Assembly: GCA_022225965.2 (NCBI GenBank)
Contig: JAKJXP020000020.1
Location: forward strand, 62,001 to 126,000
Reading direction: 5' to 3'
Length of the DNA stretch: 64,000 nt
Source: Diatrype stigma
Taxonomy: Eukaryota > Ascomycota > Sordariomycetes > Xylariales > Diatrypaceae
The translations under genes were made by a program, and so were the position numbers. The notes beneath the pieces were generated by a model that was given only the letters and a program-made list of their open reading frames with translations, was not told the DNA's origin and searched no databases. Positions 12,078 to 24,191 of the stretch are shown piece by piece (positions within the stretch are counted from its first letter, which is position 1; the number at the start of each line of letters is the position of its first letter).

Positions 12078-13501
12078 TCATGACTGTAAACTCCTAATCC
12101 CTCCTTCAAATTCACCTAGATCATATTCATTGGGATATTTCTCAAGGTGGTCCCTCAGCTCCCTCATCTGAGCTTTGAGGTCAGGGGTCAGCTCTTCATA
12201 GACGTCCTCAAACATGGCCCGGATCGGTGGCTTCTTCTCCCGCTCAGCCTCTGCAAACGCTTTCAACACATCTCGTCTAATGCTCTCTCGGGCCTCCTTC
12301 TCTTTCGTTTCGTCCCAGAAGCCCTTCGCCTCCATATATTTCCGAAGCCTGGCAATCGGGTTGTCCCGCCGCTTCCAGTCTTCAACCTCTACCCTAGCCC
12401 GGTATGCGAAGGAGTCGTCTGATGTGCTGTGGTGGCTTACGCGATAGCTCATGGCCTCGATAAGGATCGGTTTCCCTCCGTCCTCCAGTGCCATCTCTTT
12501 TGCTTTCTTTGTCACTTCTCTCACCGCCCAGATATCATTTCCGTCCACTCTGACAGTGTCGATCCCGTAGCCTATGCCTCGACTAGCAATGCCGTCACCT
12601 CGGTATTGCTCCAGGGTTGGGGTTGATATCGCATATCCGTTGTTTCTGCATACGAAGACGACCGGGCACGATCGAGTGGCAGCAATGTTGAGGGCGGCAT
12701 GAAAGTCTCCTTCGCTGGCAGCCCCCTCACCGAAATACACGACCACGACCCTAGGTGGCAGTGACGGGTCATTTATGCGCTGCATTTTCAACCCGTAAGC
12801 TGCACCGGCTGCATGTGGTATCTGGGTTGCCAACGGCGACGAGATCGTATGCTACGACACGACATGTTAGTACAATATGAGAATTTCGATGGAGCTTTTC
12901 GCCTTACAATATTAAGCTCTTTGCTCCCGTAATGCACTGGCATATTCCTGCCTTTTCCGGGGTCTTTCTTATTGGCGAACAGTTGATTCATAAAATCGTT
13001 CAAAGTAAACCCGCGTTGGGCAAACACACCCTGTTCACGATACTGGCAGAATACAACGTCACCCTTGTCTAACACGGATGCGGACCCCACACTGATGGCC
13101 TCTTCGCCTGCCGATACCATATAAAAGCTGAGGCGGCCCTGCCGTTGGGCGTCGAACATGATCAGATCCATGATGGAGATCGTCAGCATGTTCCTATACA
13201 GCTTCACCACCTCTTCCTCACTGAGATCCGGCTTGAACGATGGGTCGGCGACATTGCCATCTTGGTCGACGACTCGGTAGGTCGGTAACGCGGGAGAGTC
13301 GGATGTCAAGGCGAATTTGAGATCGCTCGTGAAGGCGCTCTTTACGGCGCCTGGAAAGGAGACATGGCTCGAGCCAGGCCGTTGTGAAATGCTACTAGCA
13401 GCTCGGCTACCCGCCCGAAAGGCGACGGTTGGGGCCCCGCGGGGGAACGGCTTAGCGACTAGTCGCGGGGTCGCCACTCGAGAGAGCAATCGTGCGCTCA
13501 T
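12078..13501 (-). CDS. BCKDHA: 2-oxoisovalerate (branched-chain 2-oxoacid) dehydrogenase E1 alpha subunit, mitochondrial
   Basis: Two exons, 13501-12908 and 12851-12078, encode about 455 residues. The intron has a GTAAGG donor, a TACTAAC branch site and a TAG acceptor. The Arg/Ser/Ala-rich N-terminus without acidic residues looks like a mitochondrial presequence. The thiamine-diphosphate E1 fold follows: RQGRLSFYMVSAGEEAISVG, then FCQYREQGVFAQRGF, then the cofactor-binding FGEGAASEGDFHAALNIAA, and SYRVSHHSTSDDSFAYR near the phosphorylation-loop region. These motifs separate the branched-chain E1 alpha from pyruvate dehydrogenase E1 alpha. Together with E1 beta, E2 and E3 the enzyme oxidatively decarboxylates the keto acids of Leu, Ile and Val in the mitochondrial matrix. 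Length matches the family (about 445). No partner subunit lies in the window. Confidence 0.95.
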
Positions 13502-14797
13502 GTTGGTATCATTGGTATTATTGGTATTGCAACATAGTCGAAGTCAAACACGAGGAACGGTTACAGAACGCTACGAATAGAAGATAGAAGTCCCCGAGAA
13601 ATGGGACTCGAGAACAATGCCGTTGTTATGGGCGGCACTACGAGGTGCATAGGCCATGGACAAATAAATAAGCATTGGCATTCCGTTAAGCTCCCTCCAG
13701 CAACGTCATGGGATACAGTTTATGCCGAAGCAAAGCGCTGCCGATGGTTCCCAGCGCATCCGTGCGTATGTGCACACCTCTCGGTATGTATGTACATACG
13801 TATGTATGTATGTACTGTACCTATTAGTTGTATGTACCTTAGGTATCGTTACCGGTCTTGGATCTCCTGGACCCCCAGGCCTAAGAACCCATGTCTCAGA
13901 TCGCGCTACTGTCTACCAGGGTCTTGGGGCAGCCTTAACGATGTGATCCTCTCCAGGATTTCGAGCAACCTAGGCTCAAGTCAGTAAGATTGTATTAAAG
14001 ATTTCAAGGTGTTCATGGATTTGATGCAAGATATCAACTCACACTGCTATCTATCAACACTCCTCTACGCAGCAATCAAGTAAAAAAGTGTATGTTTTGG
14101 TTGAAGAGGCCATTCCCTATGTACTATTTGGTAAGCCCCTATATTTCAGGGGTAACTAATAAGGCAAATTATACTATTTGGTAAGCCCCTATATTTCAGG
14201 GGTAACTAATAAGGCAAATTATAAAGAGGTTCAATGCAAACCCCGATTCAAGGAAATGTGACAAAAATGATCACAAAGGCGTATATCCACGAAATGTTCA
14301 ACACCTATGAAATCATGTATGTTTGGTCAGGGGATTTAGACAAGCCATGGCTCACAGGATATGGGCGTAGTTAAAAGGTAGGAAAATAACATATAATAGT
14401 TACAGACCCAATCCAAGACCACAGGAGCAGAGAAAAGAGCAGACAGATAGTTATACGTAGGAAAGACATCCTAGACTCCGGACCCCTATGCCTTCAGTGT
14501 TCAAATGTCCAACGTACCACCCTCTGGGCAGCGTCTCTGGGCAACGGCCTGCCACAGCAACGCCAAAGCAAGACCACCTACCAAGGTACCTACTACCTAC
14601 TACCCAACTACCTACATTCCCGTTCACGGTTCGACACCTTGCAGCATAACCACCAGCAAGAACCACGAATTACATGATCACTCGATTTCTTCTCGCATCC
14701 AGAAGCAACGATACCACTGTGCCCATAAGATTCACCCACACTCCACCACCATCACCAACACCAGAACCCAAACATCATCATCGCCCAATGCCCCAAA
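13502..14797. other. Intergenic region with a GTAT microsatellite and a 50-bp tandem duplication
   Basis: The left edge is the presumed promoter of the dehydrogenase gene. TATGTATG-type repeats lie near 13789-13815 and a perfect 50-bp duplication at 14122-14221 (listed separately). Frames in between lack recognisable content. Confidence 0.55.
14122..14221. repeat. Perfect tandem duplication of a 50-bp unit
   Basis: Positions 14122-14171 and 14172-14221 are identical. Each unit starts TACTATTTGGTAAGCCCC and contains a small inverted repeat, CCCCT...AGGGG, with a loop of about seven bases. The absence of any difference suggests a recent duplication. The flanking sequence is AT-rich and non-coding. 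Confidence 0.93.
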
Positions 14798-15001
14798 ATG
14801 ACGCTAGAACCCAACATCGCCATCGGGCTGACCGTCGTCTTCCTGCTCCTGGTTGCTGGCGTCCTCGTGTGGAAGGGCGCCAGCATGGTCAAGTATTTCG
14901 GGAAGACCATGTTCGAGGCGAAGCGGGCGCAGGTCGCGACGGAGGACATCGAGCTCCGGCAGCGGCAGCGGCAAACAGCAGCAGCGGGCTCACAGGTCTG
15001 A
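14798..15001 (+). CDS. Small single-pass membrane protein (tentative)
   Basis: The frame gives 67 residues. A Met in acceptable context (CAAAATGA) is followed by a hydrophobic segment from about residue 8 to 26 (IAIGLTVVFLLLVAGVLVW), a short basic/amphipathic region and a Gln/Arg-rich tail. This is the layout of a tail- or signal-anchored small membrane protein. I do not recognise a family. It lies between the dehydrogenase and coq5, about 570 bases upstream of coq5 on the same strand. It could also be an upstream frame in an untranslated region. Confidence 0.42.
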   Translation: MTLEPNIAIGLTVVFLLLVAGVLVWKGASMVKYFGKTMFEAKRAQVATEDIELRQRQRQTAAAGSQV

Positions 15002-15571
15002 GGTATGTAATTTTGTATTATTCATTACTGTTGTTTGATATTTATGATTTATGTATTGCACCCTATTTATTTATAACCATGGTCGGAACTTGCCGTCCGG
15101 CACACCCACACACCCACATACACAGCTCCGTGGTCTTGGCGATCTCTCGGTCTCGGGGTTCGGTGGGTTCGTGGCTGGTGAAGGTCTCCACCAAGCGCCG
15201 ATGATGCAAAGCCACAGATCACACCAGACAAGGGTCTGGAACCTTGGAATGGAAGCTGCAGCCCCAGGTGCCCGACAAGGTTTCATTTTGCTCCGTCACC
15301 TCCGATGTGGAGCTCAAACCGCACCACCTGCAATTTTCAGGTCCTTCGCTAAGTCGCCGACGCGGGGCCGATCATTCCCATTTGATGCTTACTATAGCTT
15401 CAAGGTCGAATTTTGGCGATATTGGAAGCTCCCAACTGAACTGAACTACTCTTTTATTCGTTCGTTGCTGACCGTTCGCTTGACACGACGTGCGCTTACA
15501 GGTCCACGACCACCTCCGACCACCACGACAACGGGAACCCTGCGCCACCGAGTGGTGATCAACTGCGCACC
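15002..15571. other. Region upstream of coq5
   Basis: This is the probable 3' region of the small-protein frame and the promoter/5' leader of coq5. Pyrimidine-rich and CCACGACC-type stretches precede the coq5 start. No further coding feature is supported. Confidence 0.5.
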
Positions 15572-16918
15572 ATGGCCATAGCTATGATCGGCGCCGCCGC
15601 CGCCGCCGCTCGTCCCGCCTCTTTCCTGCTGCCACTGCCGCTGCGGCGCGCAGCCTTACGAGCTAGAACCTCGTCGCAACCCCATCGTCATCCGCACATA
15701 ACAAGAGCCGCATTCTTCTGTACAACACCGCCGATCCGCAGTCCCGCTTCCTCTACCACAACCCCCAACACCACCACGACGAATACCACATCTCCACCCC
15801 CACCATCGCCATCGCCATCACCATCCCCTCAACATAGCAACAGTAGCAATGATGCCGCCGCGAGAACACCAACGACAACGCATTTCGGCTTCCAGGACGG
15901 CCTCTCGGAAGCCGAGAAGACGGAGCGCGTAGCAGGCGTCTTCCACAGCGTGGCCGAGTCCTACGACCGCATGAACGACCTGATGTCGTTCGGGTGGCAC
16001 CGCATCTGGAAGTATGTTCATCCATCCCGTCCCCTCCTATCTTTCCCTACCAACCCACCTATACACAGTACCTACATAACAAAAGAAACCCCAAGCTAAC
16101 GCACCAACCCCTCTACCAGAGACCACTTCGTGCGCTCCCTCAACCCCGGGTCCTCCCCCGCGCGTGCGTCCTCCCCGCCCGCCGCGCAGCACATCCTCGA
16201 CGTGGCGGGCGGGACGGGCGACATCGCCTTCCGGCTGCTGCACCACGCGCACGTGGTGAACCGCAACCCGGACGTGCGGGTGACCATCACCGACATCAAC
16301 GGGTCGATGCTGGCCGTCGGGGCGCAGCGGGCCGCCGCCCAGCTCCCCGCGTCGCAGCAGGCCGCGCTGTCCTTCCTCGAGTGGGACGCCACGCGGCCCT
16401 TCCCTGCCCCGGCTCCTGCCCCGGCTCCTGCCCCGGCTCCTGCCCCGGCTCCTGCCTCTTCTCCAAATTCCACCCACCAAACCGGCGCCTTCGGATCGAC
16501 AACGACCAGCACCGGCATCGCGGCCAACAGCATCGACCTGTACACGGTAGCGTTCGGGATCCGGAACTTCAGCAGCGTGCGGGCGGGGCTGGCCGAGGCG
16601 TACCGGGTGCTGAAGCCGGGCGGGGTGTTCGCGTGCCTGGAGTTCAGCCGGGTGGACGAGGCCAGCCTTCCGGTGCTCGGCCCGCTGCTGGCCGGCGCCT
16701 ACGCGCGCTGGAGCTTCGGGGCCATCCCGCTGATCGGCCAGCTGGCCGCCGGCGACCGCGACAGCTACCAGTACCTGGTCGAGAGCATCGCGCGCTTCCC
16801 GCCGCAGGAGGAGTTCCGCGCCATGATCGAGGAGGCCGGCTTCGTCGTCGGCGGCAAGGGCTACGAGAACCTGACGGGCGGGATCGCGGCCATCCATAAG
16901 GGGCTGAAGCCGTTGTAG
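15572..16918 (+). CDS. coq5: 2-methoxy-6-polyprenyl-1,4-benzoquinol methyltransferase, mitochondrial (COQ5)
   Basis: Two exons, 15572-16011 and 16120-16918, encode about 412 residues. COQ5 performs the C-methylation of ubiquinone biosynthesis in mitochondria using S-adenosylmethionine. The N-terminus is Ala/Arg/Ser-rich like a targeting sequence, followed by a Pro/Thr/Ser linker. The UbiE/COQ5 signature starts at [20 protein letters not shown] and continues with [18 protein letters not shown] across the splice site. The SAM site is [13 protein letters not shown] near residue 175. [20 protein letters not shown] and [16 protein letters not shown] are the later family blocks, and [17 protein letters not shown] is the C-terminus. 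An unusual Ala-Pro repeat insertion lies at about residues 240-278, made partly of a 12-bp tandem repeat. Exon 2 is markedly G+C-rich at third positions. Confidence 0.95.
16403..16456 (+). repeat. In-frame 12-bp tandem repeat inside coq5 (4.5 copies)
   Basis: Four exact copies of CCTGCCCCGGCT plus a half copy encode an Ala-Pro run at about residues 242-259 of COQ5. A 12-bp unit keeps the reading frame, so copy number can vary without breaking the protein. Confidence 0.92.
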
Positions 16919-18425
16919 GTGGTTGGCTGGCTAGATAGCTGGTAACACCATATTACTGGGCGGACAACCGGCCAAGTTAACTAACCGGTCACCAAGTTGG
17001 GCCGGGAGGCAGGTAATAAGCGTCATGGGTGATAACCGTGATGATACCTAGTGGTATAGGAGCGTCATGCTGCTGCTGCTTGGGTTGGTATGTGCACAAC
17101 AAAACATGTATAACGGCAACATATGGACAAGGGACAAAAATGGGTTCGTAGCACGTCCGCAGTGATGCTATCGAGCTAATCCGTGTTTAGTGGTGGTAAA
17201 CGAGCATGCCAACTTCGACCATTGCTTCGCTGCCGCCGCCGCCGCCGCTTGTTTTCTTGCCTGCTCCCTTTCGTGTACGATAAATAGATAACCCGGAATC
17301 CTGTATAAATATGACATGGATGGACATGGCTCTGCCCAGAGGAGGACATCGATACACACTGTAGAAATAGACACACGAATTGTAACTACTATTACCATTC
17401 AAACTTGGCCTGGTCCTCTGCTGTATCTGCCATTCTCCGTACCCTTTCACGGTTTTGCGTTGTATACCTACCTGACCGTTGAAAAAGCATGATTGTGTGA
17501 ACTAGCAGTCGAGTTTATCCCGGTGTATCTTGTATACCAATATATGCCCTTTGCAAAATGTAGTAGGTATTTACGTTGTCCTCAGGTTGCCTCTTGATTC
17601 CCGCAAAATCTGCTTCCTCACTGCAGGATGGAATGCAGAGTCAGATGATTCCGGGAGACTTAGGTTGATTACATCTAATCCTAACTTTGATCATGAACCG
17701 CACACTACGATTACGACCTAAGGCGAAACACCCCAGACAGTCAAGCTTCTCAATGGTGCCGGCTTCCCCACGTAGCTGTAGCGATCACGAATAATCGAAA
17801 TACGACTTAAACAATTGCATCACATCGTCACTACAGTATCAAAGCAAGAGAAGAACATCATATATGGATTTTTCCAGCCAGCGTCATGATAGTATTGATC
17901 GGATAGGCACTATTTAGCAAGAGGCAGAAACTAAATAAACCTATCTCAGGAGGGCTCCGTCTGGTCTGTTCCATTCCATTCCAAGCTCGAAAAGGCAAGA
18001 GGGGGCAAAAGGTTCACCACGATTTCCATACGAGTAAGTAATTAAGTGTCGAGAACGATCCGTGAAGTCCAGGCCTTTTTCTTTTTTCGCGTCCGCCGCA
18101 CCCGGGGGGAAAGAGGATCAAGGTAGAAAACATCCGGATCTGCCTGCGCAAGAGCAAATTCATCCATCATCATCATCATTCCCCTTCCCTTTCCCTTTCC
18201 TTCCTCCCCAAATCAAAAGTCAATTAGGCTCAAGCAGCCCCCCTAAAATAAAAACTTCCTTCGCGGACTAAGAGGATTCTCTAAAACTCCGCCGTGCCAT
18301 TGTATAACAACAGAAAGTTTTCATCGTCAAGCAGGAAGTAAAGTACAAGCAAAAGATTGCCGCCAGGAAATCAGTGGCGACAGGAGAACGAGGAATCGAG
18401 ATCCGATGACGAAGACATCGGATCT
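16919..18425. other. Convergent intergenic region between coq5 and the DUF2433 gene
   Basis: This is the 3' region of both flanking genes. It includes a CCGCCG run near 17231-17248 and a CATCATCAT stretch near 18165-18180. No coding frame with recognisable content is present. Confidence 0.55.
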
Positions 18426-20861
18426 TCATGAATCGGCAGGTGCTGCAGAGCCAGGAGCCGGAGACGCGCCTTCGCCCTTGCCGGCACCCCGACCCCGACC
18501 ACCGCGGCCACCTCGCTCACCTCGGCCTCCTCGCGAACCACCTCGGCCACCGCGTTGACGACCTGTCTCGGGACCGCTTTCGCCGCCGCTAACAGTTCCA
18601 CGGTCACCGGCACTTCGGTATCCGCTGGTAGAGTCGCGGCCGCGGCTGCTGCCCCAGTTACCAGCACCGCCTCTACCAAAAGGCTTGCTGGACTCGCGGG
18701 GCTGGAAAACCTTCACAAGAGGCTTAGATCGATCCTCAGACTGCCGGATCTTGTACTCGTCGGGTAGGCTGGTAAGCGCGGCATCTCGGTCGTCAACGCT
18801 CTGGAAATGGGCAACCTTGTTGTTACTGTTGTTTCCCCACTTCTCAATCTTAGTGATCTTGGATCTGTGCTCCTCGGGGAAGATATCACGGGTTTGCTCA
18901 TCACTCTGAACGTTCATGACGAACAGACCGACAATGTTCTCCGCGGTGATTCTTGGGGCAGGCGACGGAGCCGACTCGGGGCCATTGGTTGTGCCGTTGG
19001 CACCAGAAGAGCGGTCGTTCTCCTTGGTAGCTGCGCTGGGGGCTGGAGAGGGCGCAGTGGGCTTAGGAGTGGCCGACTTAGGCTGTAGAGGAGTAGCGGC
19101 AGCCGGTTTTGGGGGCTGTTGTGGACCAGCACCGGATGGGTTTCTCTGGGGGCCTGAAGGAGGCGCAGAGACCGGAGGTGCCGCCGAAGGAAGGCCGCCG
19201 ACTCCTGGAGCCGGCGAGGGGGTGCCCTGAGGTGCATTGGGCTGTTGCTTAGCTCCACGGTGAGAGAAGTTGAATCCTTGAGCGCGCATTTCTGTACCAA
19301 TGCGGCCTTCATGGATTTCTAGTACCAACCAGCCGAACGCTGCGTCCGCCAGGTTGAAGTTCCACATGTTCTTGAACGCGCTCTCGTCGACTTGGCCTAG
19401 GACAGCCGAGCCGCCAGGTGCTGGGCCGCCAAAGGGGTTTCCACCAGCTGCAGTCGTTGGCATTTTCTCAACGAGGCCCAGCGCATTCTTAAGCAGGTTT
19501 TGTTGGGCTTCGTTCTGCTGGATAGCGGGCTCGACCTCACTCTTGACAGTTTCCCATACGTCGTTAAACGAAGCCTTGGAGGCAGCAAGCTTGCCACGGT
19601 AGTGATCTAGGGTCGGGTTGACGCTGAATTCGTTGTAAGAGCTTCCATATCTGAAGTGGAGACCGGCCGAGATGGAGAAATCAGCCTTCAGGCTGACCGA
19701 AAGTTGGTTCAGGATACCTTCGCGAGCAGGTGAGGCATGGGTGATGAAGATGCGGGTCTCAGTCGGATCGTATACGCGGTTGGCAGTATCGACTAGTTCG
19801 CCCATCTGTAGCAGAGTAGTCCACATAGTACCTTGGCCGCCTGCGATCGTTGTTCTGCCCTCACCATTGTCGAAAAGCTTGTGCATGACAACAGCGCCGC
19901 CAAGACCAAGAAGTCGAAGCTTGACACCGCCCTGCTCTAGGAGCATCGAACGTGCCTCGTCAATGATGTGGAGGTTCGGTACCTTGTACTCGCCCGATCG
20001 AAACTTCTCTAAGACACGGACATCCTCGCAGGCCCCCCAGACGGTATAGACGGGTACATCGAGCTTCACATGGCCTTCAATGAGCTGGGGGAGCTCAGAC
20101 AAGGGCAATTCCTGGGGAGGAAATCTGCCCTTAACAGGACCGGGGCCGCCTTGGTTGATGGCCTTCTTGACCGGTTCGGAAATCAGGGGCGAATACTGCG
20201 CAACATGCTTCAGAGTCCTATTTTCCGTAATGTCAGGTTTCTGTGCCAATTCGTATCAGGAGGTATGAACATTCTCTTACTTCTCGGCAATGCGTTCAAG
20301 TGAGGTCTCATCGTAGAAGCCGAAATCACCCGTGTGGATGATGTGGTCGGCGCGCGCTTGCTTCGCAAGTTCGTTGAGGGATCGAAGGTTTCCTATATAG
20401 TTGAATCATAGTTTCAGCTTCCCGCCACAGTGTCTCTATGTCCAAACTCATGTCTCTATCTTACCTCGTACGTCGGCGATGCAGAGGACTCGGACGGGTC
20501 CGTTCTGGATGATGCGGCCCTGGTTGGGCAGGAGGGGAGTAGCACCAAGGTTACCATGGGGGCCTGGAGCACCACCGTTGGGCATGTAGCCTTGGTTGTT
20601 GTAGGACTGACGGGGTTGCTGTGCCATGATTTCGTGAGTCAGCGCAGGGTCCTCGAATCTAATATCACTGTAACCTCGTTGAGCCGAGTGAGTTGCAGGG
20701 GCTTGATGGTTCTGTTGAGATACCATGGAGTGGTGCGGGTATACTGGCTGGTTGCGGACACGAAATTGAGTGTGCTGCTGCTGGGGGAGGGGTGGATGAC
20801 GCGGGAGGCCTTGGTGACCACTAGGCACCGCCAGAGAATACTTTGGCAGATGGTGCTGCAT
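18426..20861 (-). CDS. DUF2433-family protein: degenerate metallophosphoesterase-like domain with RGG-rich RNA-binding tail
   Basis: Three exons, 20861-20465, 20392-20281 and 20217-18426, encode about 766 residues. A Gln/Pro/His-rich N-terminus of 120 residues precedes a calcineurin-like phosphoesterase core. Its first motif reads LCIADVRGN, where active enzymes have Asp-X-His, and its second reads HTGDFGFYD. The fungal DUF2433 block follows (LPLSELPQLIEGHVKLDVPV, VWGACEDVRVLEKFRSGEY, GGQGTMWTTLLQMGELVDTA, ITHASPAREG). After a Pro/Ser/Ala linker comes a compact region (about residues 590-680, ENIVGLFVMNVQSDEQ onward) resembling a small nucleic-acid-binding fold. The end is an Arg-Gly-Gly tail. 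Family assignment is from memory of conserved blocks. The cellular role is unknown; the RGG tail suggests RNA binding in cytoplasm or granules. The start Met was chosen over an open but unconserved upstream extension. Confidence 0.88.
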
Positions 20862-23800
20862 CTTGATAGGTGTACCAGCTACAGGTTTTCTTTGCAGAGA
20901 TGGAAAAGAATAATGCGATGCGCCCGAGCGGCAAGTGGCTTGGAGAACTAGAGGAGGTAGACAGCGGCAACAAGGGCAAGAACCTCGAATACCACCAGGT
21001 AGTTTTGACACAAGGAAATTACCAGAGAAGCTGGCTCGGAGAAATGGGTACAATGGAATTCGGGTGACATACAGCCATGGATGGGGAGCTTAGATGGGAT
21101 CGATGGGATCGATGGGGTCAGGCAATCGAGGGATATGGGTAGTCCGTCGTGTAAGGCACCGGTGCGTTAGGCAGGTGTCGTTCGTTGGTAGAGCGACGGA
21201 GAGGTTCACGATATCGTAGGCGGATATTTTTTTTTCTGCGTCCTCTTTTCTGGGCGCTCTCGGCGTTTACGGGTCCTGCACCGGTGGGGAGGGGAGAGGA
21301 GAGGAGGGCGGCAGTCGCGGGCAGATGCGCGGGAAGGGGGACAACGTCCAGGTGTCTCGACTCGTCGGAACAGATCCCAAGATGTGCGGATGTGCGGTAT
21401 GCGGTCTGCGGTATGGAGTATGTAGTGTGTGGTATGCGGTATGCGGTATGCGTGGTGTGGTGTGGTGGTGTGGTGTACTAAGTCAACTCCACGGGTATCA
21501 AAGAAGCAGATAATGTAACCGATGACAAGAATCGATAGGCACGGCACGATAATGGAATGCGTGAGGCGTGAGGCGTGAGGCTTTGGGTTCAACGGGTGCC
21601 GTCACAGATGGAGGAAGTTATGGGAGGAGAGGAGGGGATAGAAAGTCAGTCGCACAGTTCCAGGTTGTCGACGTGAATAATAAAAAGTGACAAGAGGGAT
21701 GTAACTCGGCAGGTCAGGGTATGTATGTAACTACCAGAACTAGGTAGGTATGTAGGCAGGAGGTACGGATGGAAGCTGCGATTTTCAGCAGCTGCAGCAA
21801 CGAGATACGTAGGTAGTTAGGTGGTATGTATGTAGCTACCTGCAATTACCTACAAACTGCCGCCAGCGCCAGGGCAAGTTAAAACAGCGGTTAGAACAGC
21901 TAAGCAAGTGCAGGTGCAAGCGCGAGATTTGGCCTTCTACCGTCTGTTATGGTCTAGTGCGTTGTACCTATCAAGCTGTCCAGCAGCTACCTATAACAGC
22001 GTTCTCGTTGTTGGCAGGGCCCGAGCCTATGGGAGTTGATTGGATCGCTGTATCTTGCTGTTTTCCACCTTTCTCCAAGCGGTTTAGCGCCATGAGTTGT
22101 GATTTCATACCCTGGAGCCCTGGGGCCCTAGACACCCGGAATCGATCGAGAGAGGCTGAAAACCTGTACGAAGTACATAAAAATTATCACAAAAGGCGGC
22201 ACGTGCATCCCAGGCTCTTGGAACAGCTATCGATGTCATTACCGAGCACTTTTTTCTTCTTTCTTTTCGGCTTCTTTAACAACTTTGTTTATATTTATTT
22301 CCACATCAGCCGATACCTGCATTTATATTCCAAGCAAATACCGAATATACCGAAGTATTTCTACCAAGTACATATGTACACCAAAAACAATAGATTCATG
22401 ATGCCCTACCTGCGTAGATGTCTCGAGCTAGCTACAGTACCTACTAGTAGCTGGAATCTCTGGATAGCGATAACTGACACTAGCCAACAAGCTGGTCCTT
22501 AGCCCCGGATTTCCAACAAATATTTGTGTTCATCACTTCGAGTACTTCGAAGCCTCGGTGGAAATTAGCTTCTGAAATATGTTAGTGGTGATGAAGTTAT
22601 AAGCAATGGCAAAAGGTTGCCTGGAGATGCCTAGGATTATACCTATCAATCGGTTTGTCGAGTGTGTATATTTGGCAGACCTGGGTAGTCACTTTCATTT
22701 GTTAAGGAGCATATGACATCATGAGCAGTAGCTTTGGAGGTAGGTAGTAATTCGAGTGCTTAACAGTTGATGTATTTCTGTAAGTAAATATATAACGTTA
22801 CAGCTGTGCAAGTTTGGCATGCCAATCAGTTTTTGTCAATGAATACGAAGCAGGCAGGAAAACTGAATTCTTAAGAATTTTTTTGTAACACTGGATATCT
22901 TGCTTTTTCGAGTCAAAATCTTACATAAGGGACGACCCAAAGATTCAACAACAGTTCTTACTAGCGCGTGGTAAAAGTCGTGAGTTCTTCATTACCTGGG
23001 ATCGCTAGACTTCCGTAGTATCTATGTTGCAATATCATGAACCGGCCCGAGCAAATGCTCATATTGTTTCGCTTCGACATGCTCGGGAATATAGCTGAGT
23101 CGGCATTTATAGCAAGTCATTTCACTATCACTGACTTCTTGCTGCTGCTGTTATTGCCAACAAATCCCAGAAACAGCCCGCCTGAAGAGGGGGTATATTT
23201 ATATCATGACCATGAGAGAGGTCTGACTTCCTGCCTGCGTTGCCTATCTTGTCTGTACTCCCACCCATTCGCCCGCCTTCTCACAAGGTAGCGACCGACC
23301 AGCCAGCCAGTAGTAAAATGTACTTGAGGAGTTCAATAGCCAGTGTGTTCCCATTACACCAAGGGACGACCCCTTCAGATGTTGTTTGCTGCTGAGTTTA
23401 TGCCTCAGATGCGCATCTTTCCTTCGTCTCCTTGTTCTTACCACTGCAACACACAAACATTGACAGACACTCAAACTCTCTCCTGTCTTTGCTTTTCGCC
23501 GCCTCCATCTATTTGAGTACCTGCCTGCCACTAATAATACTACTTCCGATTCCGCCCGTCTACCTACTGTCCACCCACCTACCCACCCACCAGCGCCTCT
23601 GCCTCTGCCCACCCTCCCTGTGTAGATGAGACCAGAAAAAAAGATAATGGTTAATATGGATAATGATAAAAAGGTAGGCGCCGGCCTGATATGTACTCGA
23701 GAGGAGGGTTTAAATAGAGAAAATAAAAAACCAAAAGACAATCAACCAGCCCAGCCAGCCTACCAAGCAATCAAGCAACCCAGCAGCCAATCAAACAGCC

Positions 23801-24191
23801 AAACAACCCAGGGCACCATGCTATTTGCGTTCCTAACGAGAAGGGAAATGAAGAAAATCTGACCGAAAAGGCAGTGAAGGCGGAAAGTAGTCGTGCGTGG
23901 AGTGCGACGGGTCCAGTCTTGGGGGAAACATGCGCAACGTGTATACATGAGGGGCGCAGATACCTCGATTTCGATCCGATTCCGATTAACAGCAGCGGCT
24001 TAGAACATGCTTCCCCTTTCAAGTAGGTGGTTGGCAGTAGCAATTGATTCAATCCCCCCTCCTTTCTCCGAAACTCCAGATATATGCAGGCCCGATAGTT
24101 CTTCGGTATACCAGCGCTCGCCCTGGTTTCGCTTGATATGCCGTAAAAAAGATATCAGTAAAACATGTTCTCCCGTCCGTCTCAAATGCTG
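20862..24191. other. 3.3-kb intergenic region with purine-rich and GGTATGC-like repeats
   Basis: The left part is the presumed promoter of the minus-strand DUF2433 gene. GATCGATGG repeats lie near 21092-21118, GCGGTATGCGGT/GTGTGGT low-complexity near 21398-21475, and AGGTAGGTATGT-type repeats near 21740-21840. An AT-rich stretch runs from about 22240 to 23040. Polypyrimidine and CCAACC/AGCCAGCC repeats lie near 23560-23810. A 181-codon plus-strand frame at 21957-22502 has no recognisable motif and reads like translated AT-rich spacer. No gene is supported. Confidence 0.5.

Noticed and set aside
16037..16897. 286-codon minus-strand frame opposite coq5, and a 301-codon plus frame overlapping it
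   Set aside because: Both are shadows of the G+C-rich coq5 exon and have no recognisable motif.
21957..22502. 181-codon plus-strand frame
   Set aside because: Its second half is translated AT-rich spacer (Phe/Tyr/Lys runs) and nothing resembles a known protein.
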